A DNA stretch of 12,299 bases from the NCBI GenBank assembly GCA_049890095.1, contig JBMHCD010000002.1, forward strand, positions 1-12,299, read 5' to 3'. The notes under the pieces were generated by a model. The model searched no databases and was not told the origin of the DNA. It saw only the letters and a list, made by a program, of their open reading frames with translations. Of the stretch, positions 8,155-12,299 are shown piece by piece. The stretch is from JABAYQ01 sp049890095 (GTDB taxonomy: Bacteria > Bacteroidota > Bacteroidia > Flavobacteriales > UBA7312). How positions within the stretch are numbered: position 1 is the first letter of the stretch; each line of letters opens with the position of its first letter. Position numbers and translations under genes: made by a program.

Positions 8155-9149
8155 TTTTCTAATAATTGATAAAGGTCATCTAACTTTGGCGTAAGAATTA
8201 TTTCAATTCTTCGATTAGCTCTTCTTCCTTCTTTAGTAGTATTTTCAGCAATAGGCACAAATTCTCCTCTTCCTGCTGCAGTAAGCCTATCCATACTAAT
8301 ATTACTGTTAGAAGTTATTATTCGTACAATAGCTGTAGCTCGAACTACACTTAAGTCCCAATTATCTTTTATTTGTCCTCTACCACCAAACGGAATGTTG
8401 TCTGTATGTCCTTCTATTAACACATTAATATCTTTTTGACTTTCAAGAGACTTAGCTAACTTACTTAATGCCTCCTCACCTCTTGTATCTATAGTCCAAC
8501 TTCCTGATGCAAACAATAATTTTTCTTCTAATGAAATGTATACTTTTCCGTTTTTTTGAGTTATTGTTAGTCCATCTCCTTCAAAACCTAATAAAGCTGC
8601 AGAAATGCGCTCTTTTAATGCTAATAATACCGAATCTTTCTTATTTATAATAGACTGCAACTCTGTAACTTTTAACTCCCTTGACTCAAGCTCACTTTGT
8701 GTTATTAAAAGTCTTTTTTGTTGAGCGGTGAGACTTTGTTGTAGATTGGTCAACTTATCTTCTTTTTGCTGTAAATCATCTTTAGCAATCTGCAGTTCTT
8801 CTAAAAGCCTTCTGCTTTCTTCAACTTTTTTTGAAATTATTCTACTATTCTTTTCAGACAACAAATCATATGAGTTGCTTAAATCGTTATAGCTAGATAA
8901 TATCTTTCTATAGTTGAGCCCTATTTCGGTAGTATCTTTTTTTAGCTGATCAACTAAAGCTTGAGAGCTTTCAATTTTATCTAATAACTCTGTATTCTCT
9001 GTTTCAAGTAAAATATTTTCTTTTTTAATAGCTTGAGATTCTAGCTTAGTAGAGTTTTGTTGATCTTTTAATTCATTGAATACTTTTGGACTTACACATG
9101 AAACTAAAAAAATCGATACGCAAAGAAAAGATAGTAAACGATTAATCAT
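8151..9149 (-). CDS. OmpA-family peptidoglycan-binding lipoprotein with coiled coil
   Basis: This is a predicted outer-membrane lipoprotein that should anchor to peptidoglycan. From the ATG at 9149 it has 332 residues: MINRLLSFLCVSIFLVSC is a lipoprotein signal with Cys18 in the lipobox. A long heptad-like coiled coil follows (about residues 25-185, rich in E, K, L, Q and S), and then a C-terminal OmpA domain (about 205-325). The OmpA domain carries the expected residues: IEGHTDNIPF, NWDLSVVRA, LTAAGRGEF and the final RRANRRIEIIL. The reading frame stays open upstream to a TTG at 9173, but that codon lies within a perfect -7 promoter box. The ATG also gives a normal signal peptide, so I chose 9149. 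The layout (lipobox, coiled coil, OmpA domain) resembles several Bacteroidota envelope proteins, and its specific partner is unknown. Confidence 0.9.
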   Translation of the reverse strand: MINRLLSFLCVSIFLVSCVSPKVFNELKDQQNSTKLESQAIKKENILLETENTELLDKIESSQALVDQLKKDTTEIGLNYRKILSSYNDLSNSYDLLSEKNSRIISKKVEESRRLLEELQIAKDDLQQKEDKLTNLQQSLTAQQKRLLITQSELESRELKVTELQSIINKKDSVLLALKERISAALLGFEGDGLTITQKNGKVYISLEEKLLFASGSWTIDTRGEEALSKLAKSLESQKDINVLIEGHTDNIPFGGRGQIKDNWDLSVVRATAIVRIITSNSNISMDRLTAAGRGEFVPIAENTTKEGRRANRRIEIILTPKLDDLYQLLEN

Positions 9150-9170
9150 AACGATATTGGAATTTATAAG

Positions 9171-9197
9171 CAAATATAATTAGTGAATCTTACACAA
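9171..9197 (-). promoter_or_regulatory. Bacteroidota-type promoter for the OmpA-like lipoprotein
   Basis: On the minus strand there is TTG (9197-9195, within TTTTG), a 16-17-base spacer and a perfect TATATTTG (9178-9171), matching TTG plus TAnnTTTG. The start of transcription would fall near 9164, leaving a leader of about 15 bases before the ATG at 9149. The promoter shows that the gene need not depend on read-through from xth, and it rules out the upstream TTG at 9173 as a start. Confidence 0.55.
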
Positions 9198-9237
9198 AAT
9201 GATGCGCAAAAAAAGTTTATTAACAAATAACGTTTGA

Positions 9238-10005
9238 TTAAAAAGATAAATCCAATAAAATTGGACAATGATCAGAATGAACTGCTTTAGATAAAATACT
9301 ACCTCTTTTTAAATTAGACTCCAAATTTTTAGTTGCCATTTGGTAATCTATTCTCCATCCCAAATTTTTTGCTCTTGCATTAGCTCTATAACTCCACCAA
9401 GAATAATGGTGTGGTTCATCATTAAAAAAGCGAAAAGTATCTATAAAGCCTGAATCTAGAAAGTTAGTGATCCATTCTCGTTCTTCAGGCAGAAATCCTG
9501 ATGTTTTCTGATTTCTTTGAGGATTATGAATGTCTATAGGTTGATGACAAATATTAAAATCTCCAGCTATAACCAACTTGGGAAACTGTTTCTTTAATTT
9601 ATCAATGTATTCTTTAAAATCTTTTAAAAATTGAATTTTAAACTCTTGACGTAATTCTCCACTACTTCCAGAAGGCATGTAAACAGAAATTACAGAAAAC
9701 TGATCGAAGTCTGCTCTTAAAACTCTTCCTTCATTGTCGTATAAAGAATTTCCCATACCATATTCCACATGATTAGGCTTTTGTTTAGTTAAAATTGCAG
9801 TCCCGCTGTACCCTTTTTTTTGAGCAGAATACCAATAAGTATGATAACCTCTATCCGAAAAAACACTGTTATCAAACTGTCCTTCAATAGCTTTAATTTC
9901 TTGGAGACATAATACATCTGGCTTTGCAACATCTATCCATAAATCTAGCTGTTTTTTTAAAGCCGCCCTAATTCCATTAATGTTATAAGAAATAACTCGA
10001 ACCAT
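9238..10005 (-). CDS. xth: Exodeoxyribonuclease III / AP endonuclease
   Basis: This Mg-dependent enzyme of base-excision repair cuts DNA 5' to abasic sites and also has 3'-5' exonuclease and 3'-phosphatase activity. The 255 residues match the ExoIII family length. Motifs are ISYNINGIRAAL (metal-binding Asn), DVLCLQEIK (catalytic Glu), GYSGTAILTK, YMPSGSS (catalytic Tyr), AGDFNICH (Asp and Asn), YSWWSYRANARAKNLGWRID (Trp/Arg and substrate-binding region) and the final SDHCPILLDL (Asp-His pair). All key residues appear intact. The frame could begin at a TTG at 10008 but the ATG at 10005 is preferred, leaving 3 bases after the stop of the coiled-coil gene. It is probably co-transcribed with the two genes upstream. 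Confidence 0.96.
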   Translation of the reverse strand: MVRVISYNINGIRAALKKQLDLWIDVAKPDVLCLQEIKAIEGQFDNSVFSDRGYHTYWYSAQKKGYSGTAILTKQKPNHVEYGMGNSLYDNEGRVLRADFDQFSVISVYMPSGSSGELRQEFKIQFLKDFKEYIDKLKKQFPKLVIAGDFNICHQPIDIHNPQRNQKTSGFLPEEREWITNFLDSGFIDTFRFFNDEPHHYSWWSYRANARAKNLGWRIDYQMATKNLESNLKRGSILSKAVHSDHCPILLDLSF

Positions 10006-10008
10006 CAA

Positions 10009-10923
10009 TTATCTAAATTTAACTTGATGAAAGCCTACCAGATTTTTATCGATCAAAAACTCAAATGTATAAACTCCCGCTTTTAATACATTACCTCGAG
10101 TCCAAAGCTGACATTCTGATAGTAACTCATTTTGATAATCAAATTTAAAAGAGGTGGAATATTGAAGCGTTGTATCTGACAATTCTATTTCTTGAATGAT
10201 ATTCGATATGTTTAAAACCTGTCCTCCCGAATTAAGTATTCGAACAAAAAGTTCTTTTTCATCAGCTTCTGCTATTTGATTTTCCAAGATTGAATAACAA
10301 ATTTTAAACTTTTGAACTTTATTTGCTCTGTTAGTTTTTACTTCTCTACCACTTGCTCTATAATATAGTCCTTCAACAGAAATATCTGAAACCTGAAGAG
10401 CTGAAGCTAAAGATACTTTATCAAACAAATTTCTATTTGTTTTTATCAAATCCCTGTTTTTAGAAGAAATACGTTTATTAGCTTGTTTAACGCTATCATT
10501 CTCCATCTTTAAGGACTCATTTAATACTAGCAACGAATCCATAGCATTAACATACTTTTTACTAATTGCTTTTAGCCTAGAAATTTTGACCCTTGCTTTA
10601 TTTAAATCTACTTCCGATCGAAGTAACTTTTTTATGTCATTAGAATAGGCCTTTATTAATGAATCTTTAGAATAAAGTTGATCGCTTAATTCTAAGTTTT
10701 CATCTTTAAGTAATTCGTGTTCATCAATTAAGTCATCTAAATCATCGCGTAGAGCATTTTTTTGTTCAATGTACTCCATTTTCAGAGCCATTTGGTTTTC
10801 GTACTCAACATTTTGCCAAACTATAGAGATTATTAATAGCGCAATTAGCGCCAATAAACCTATTACCAGCTTTTTAGTTTTTTTGTCGCTAAAAATTCCT
10901 TTACTATTTAAGGGTTGATTCAT
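10009..10923 (-). CDS. Membrane-anchored coiled-coil protein of unknown function
   Basis: I do not recognise this family. From the ATG at 10923 the protein has 304 residues. A short basic N-terminal segment (GIFSDKKTKK) is followed by one TM helix at about residues 18-36 (LVIGLLALIALLIISIVW), which suggests an inner-membrane anchor with the bulk outside the cytoplasm. Residues of about 37-170 are a long heptad-type coiled coil rich in D, E, K, L, N and S. Residues of about 180-304 form a compact domain that looks mainly beta, with segments such as KFKICYSILEN, ELFVRILNSGGQVL and GVYTFEFLID. No catalytic motif is visible. The longer frame starts at a TTG at 10959, but the ATG is preferred and overlaps the end of the DUF1844 gene by 20 bases. 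It lies between that gene and xth in an apparent operon. Confidence 0.75.
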   Translation of the reverse strand: MNQPLNSKGIFSDKKTKKLVIGLLALIALLIISIVWQNVEYENQMALKMEYIEQKNALRDDLDDLIDEHELLKDENLELSDQLYSKDSLIKAYSNDIKKLLRSEVDLNKARVKISRLKAISKKYVNAMDSLLVLNESLKMENDSVKQANKRISSKNRDLIKTNRNLFDKVSLASALQVSDISVEGLYYRASGREVKTNRANKVQKFKICYSILENQIAEADEKELFVRILNSGGQVLNISNIIQEIELSDTTLQYSTSFKFDYQNELLSECQLWTRGNVLKAGVYTFEFLIDKNLVGFHQVKFR

Positions 10924-11182
10924 AATCTGATTTATTTGCAACCTCCTTGTAGTTAACAATTAACTCATCAAGCATCATGTTTTGCGTCTTAGACATATCA
11001 TCACTTAGGTTACCTTTTGTTTTATCCTTCAACATTTTTAACATTTCAACCAATTGTTCTGCCTGTTTGAGGTTTACACTAACCTCTCCATTCACGGGAT
11101 TGGTTATCTTTCCTAATTCTTGCATTGCTGAATGATGTAACAAATATAACAATTGAGAAAATAATTGGTCTTGTTGGTCCAT
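10904..11182 (-). CDS. DUF1844 family protein
   Basis: This is a small soluble protein of 92 residues. Its centre matches the DUF1844 pattern I know: a hydrophobic helix (FSQLLYLLHHSAM), then LGKITNPVNGE, then a Lys/Ala/Glu-rich helix (VNLKQAEQLVEMLKML) and the hallmark KDKTKGNLSDD, followed by a final helix where other members have LLYELRMAY. The function of the family is unknown. There is no signal peptide. It begins with an ATG at 11182 and has a TAAATTTG box just upstream. Its stop lies inside the start of the coiled-coil membrane gene, so these two genes and xth likely form one transcript. It is divergent from the broken comF gene. Confidence 0.8.
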   Translation of the reverse strand: MDQQDQLFSQLLYLLHHSAMQELGKITNPVNGEVSVNLKQAEQLVEMLKMLKDKTKGNLSDDMSKTQNMMLDELIVNYKEVANKSDYESTLK

Positions 11183-11201
11183 ACTATAACGATTTTAATA
11201 A

Positions 11202-11209
11202 CAAATTTA
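11202..11209 (-). promoter_or_regulatory. Probable -7 promoter box for the DUF1844/coiled-coil/xth unit
   Basis: TAAATTTG on the minus strand (11209-11202) is a perfect TAnnTTTG box, 20 bases upstream of the ATG at 11182, implying a very short leader. No clear TTG at 17-23 bases further upstream was seen, so only the -7 half supports it. Confidence 0.4.
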
Positions 11210-11241
11210 GTGTAATAAATTGGAATGATTATTTTTAAGTC

Positions 11242-11921
11242 ATGATAAAACTTACTAAATATTTTAATGGCTTATTATATCTTGTTTATCCATCATTATG
11301 TCAATTATGTATAAAGCCCATTTTAAAAGAAGAGGATATACTTTGTTGTAAATGTTAATTCCGTTTGCCAAAAACAACCATTAACGAATCTAATATAAAA
11401 CTTCTTTTTTATGATATTAAGCACTTACGAAGAATCATCTGTCTTTATAAATATGAAAAAAATAATTCTATTCAAAAACTAATTAATAATCTAAAATACA
11501 AGAACAAAAAAAATGTTGGAATTTTCTTTTGAAAAGAATTGTCAAAAATGTTAAGAAATAAAAATTTAACTAATGAATTTGATTTCATAGTGCCTCTACA
11601 AATTCACAAGAAAAAAGAAAAGGAAAGAGGCCGTAATCAGTCATTCATTATAGCAAAAGAAATCGGAAATCAAATAAATATTCCAGTCAAATATTTCATT
11701 TTAAAAAAACTGTAACCGAAAGTCAAACTAGAAAAAGATTCTATGCAAGATGGGAAAATCAAGAAAATAAATTTATCCTAACCAAAAAGAAATACTTAAA
11801 TGGGAAACGAATCATTATTATAGATGATGTCATCACAAGTGGGTCAACTATGTACAACTGTATTTCCATATTTAAAAAACTAGAAGTTAGAATAACGGTA
11901 CTGTTTGTAGCAAACGCATAA
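11242..11921 (+). pseudogene. comF: comF-family phosphoribosyltransferase, disrupted by two stops and a frameshift
   Basis: When read through its lesions, this locus is a full-length ComF-like protein of about 226 codons. The ComF family is linked to DNA uptake in natural transformation. From the ATG at 11242 come the N-terminal zinc-ribbon cysteines (CQLC, then CCKC followed by LP), QKLINNLKYKNKK, FDFIVPLQIH and RNQSFIIAKEIG. A second frame holds TVTESQTRKRFYARWEN, the PRPP loop IIIIDDVITSGST and the end LFVANA with TAA at 11919-11921. Lesions are TAA at 11356-11358, TGA at 11530-11532 (probably from GGA, in GIFF-G-KEL) and a -1 shift at the seven A bases 11703-11709, where one more A would join the frames. 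Family residues P-x-P-L-H-P and G-Y-N-Q also read P-L-Q-I-H-K and G-R-N-Q, which fits relaxed selection. No intact ATG-to-stop product is possible. Confidence 0.88.
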
Positions 11922-11923
11922 AA

Positions 11924-11951
11924 AAAGGCCTGAGCTATTGCCCAGGCCTTT
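11924..11951. terminator. Bidirectional hairpin terminator between comF remnant and T9SS gene
   Basis: AAAGGCCTG (11924-11932) pairs with CAGGCCTTT (11943-11951). Inside, one A-C mismatch and a GC/GC pair close a TATT loop (11936-11939). The stem is GC-rich for this AT-rich region, with A residues on one side and T residues on the other, so it can act for both convergent transcripts. It lies 2 bases after the comF stop and 21 bases past the stop of the T9SS gene. Confidence 0.75.
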
Positions 11952-11972
11952 AATTGAGTTAGTTATCAAAGA

Positions 11973-12299
11973 TTATTGTAAAACAATCTTTTTGTTGATA
12001 CCACCATTAGTAGTTGTAATTTCTAAGAAATAAACTCCTTTTGGTTGAGTATTCATGTCAATAACTTTGTTGTAAGATCCAACAAATTCTGTTAACTCTT
12101 CTATGTAAACTTCCTCACCAATCATGTTCACTACTCTAACATTCATTGTTTGTGCCTCTGCAGACTCAAACGATACGTTAAAGATGTCTCTTGATGGGTT
12201 AGGATATACCTCCAAGTTAGCAACAGGACCCGCTAAACGCTCAGCACCTAATGTATAGTATACTGGCTGTGTAAAGCTAGTTGCCCATGAAGTACCGTT
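11973..12299 (-). CDS. T9SS type A sorting domain-containing protein (C-terminal part, runs off the window)
   Basis: Only the last 108 residues are visible. The frame is open from 12299 to the TAA at 11973-11975, and the TTG at 12215 is internal, not a start. Residues from PNPSRDIFNVSFE to the end match the Por secretion (type IX) C-terminal sorting domain of about 75 residues, with the typical VVNMIGEEVY, GVYFLEI and the ending NKKIVLQ. The domain directs outer-membrane secretion and is normally cleaved off, with the passenger anchored to the cell surface or released. The visible part upstream (SWATSFTQPVYYTLGAERLA) is the end of an unidentified passenger or linker. The coding sequence is convergent with the comF remnant, and its message probably ends at the hairpin at 11924-11951. 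Confidence 0.88.
   Translation of the reverse strand, partial: NGTSWATSFTQPVYYTLGAERLAGPVANLEVYPNPSRDIFNVSFESAEAQTMNVRVVNMIGEEVYIEELTEFVGSYNKVIDMNTQPKGVYFLEITTTNGGINKKIVLQ

Noticed and set aside
9208..9231. Possible AT-only hairpin followed by a T run after xth (minus strand)
   Set aside because: The stem is short, has a bulged A and no GC pairs to speak of, so it is too weak to call a terminator.
10942..10948. AAGGAGG on the minus strand resembling a Shine-Dalgarno site just before a TTG at the coiled-coil gene
   Set aside because: It lies within the DUF1844 coding sequence (codons for Lys-Glu-Val), is 18 bases from the preferred ATG, and Bacteroidota rarely rely on such sites. It is likely coincidence.
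11703..11709. Programmed frameshifting at the run of seven A in the comF locus
   Set aside because: Two in-frame stops lie upstream of the slippery run, so a single recoding event could not restore the product. A pseudogene explains all three lesions.
12213..12215. TTG at 12215 as the start of an 80-residue protein
   Set aside because: The frame stays open to the window edge and a stand-alone sorting domain would lack a signal peptide, so it is an internal codon of a longer T9SS protein.

Overview
The window looks like a chromosomal segment of a low-GC member of the Bacteroidota, most likely a marine-type Flavobacteriales (Flavobacteriia, or the Crocinitomicaceae/Cryomorphaceae side). The reasons are a Por/type IX secretion C-terminal sorting domain at the right end, a DUF4270 lipoprotein, a stand-alone RfaE2-type adenylyltransferase, promoters of the Bacteroidota type (TTG, then TAnnTTTG) and the absence of consistent Shine-Dalgarno sequences. 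No mobile element, tRNA, rRNA or CRISPR array was seen. Bases 1-127 are AT-rich sequence downstream of glmS in which I see no feature.

Left block, minus strand (4096 down to 128): a promoter at about 4066-4096 drives a tight three-gene unit. It contains a short, degenerate starch/glycogen-synthase-like protein, a DUF4270 lipoprotein and glmS (glucosamine-6-phosphate synthase). The gaps are 17 and 3 bases.

Centre, plus strand (4134-8154): a divergent, tightly packed unit of panC, panD, a UPF0104/lysylphosphatidylglycerol-synthase-like membrane protein, rfaE2 (heptose-1-phosphate adenylyltransferase) and radA. The genes abut or overlap (11-base gap, 0-base gap, 4-base overlap, 14-base overlap). 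The unit therefore joins pantothenate/CoA synthesis, envelope functions and recombination repair. It ends convergently against an OmpA-family lipoprotein, and the two stop codons are packed into one TTAA palindrome.

Right-centre, minus strand (11182 down to 8151): a DUF1844 protein, a one-TM coiled-coil protein of unknown function and xth (exonuclease III / AP endonuclease) form an apparent operon. After it comes the separately promoted OmpA-like lipoprotein.

Right end: a comF-family gene on the plus strand (11242-11921) is clearly broken by two in-frame stops and one frameshift, although its zinc-finger cysteines and PRPP loop are still readable. A bidirectional hairpin terminator separates it from the C-terminal part of a T9SS-secreted protein that runs off the window on the minus strand.

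Overall this is mostly ordinary core genome. I did not find a convincing new system. The points most worth a second look are the degenerate synthase-like protein locked to DUF4270 and glmS, the decayed comF, an unusual lysine in the PanC signature, and the unrecognised coiled-coil membrane protein between DUF1844 and xth.
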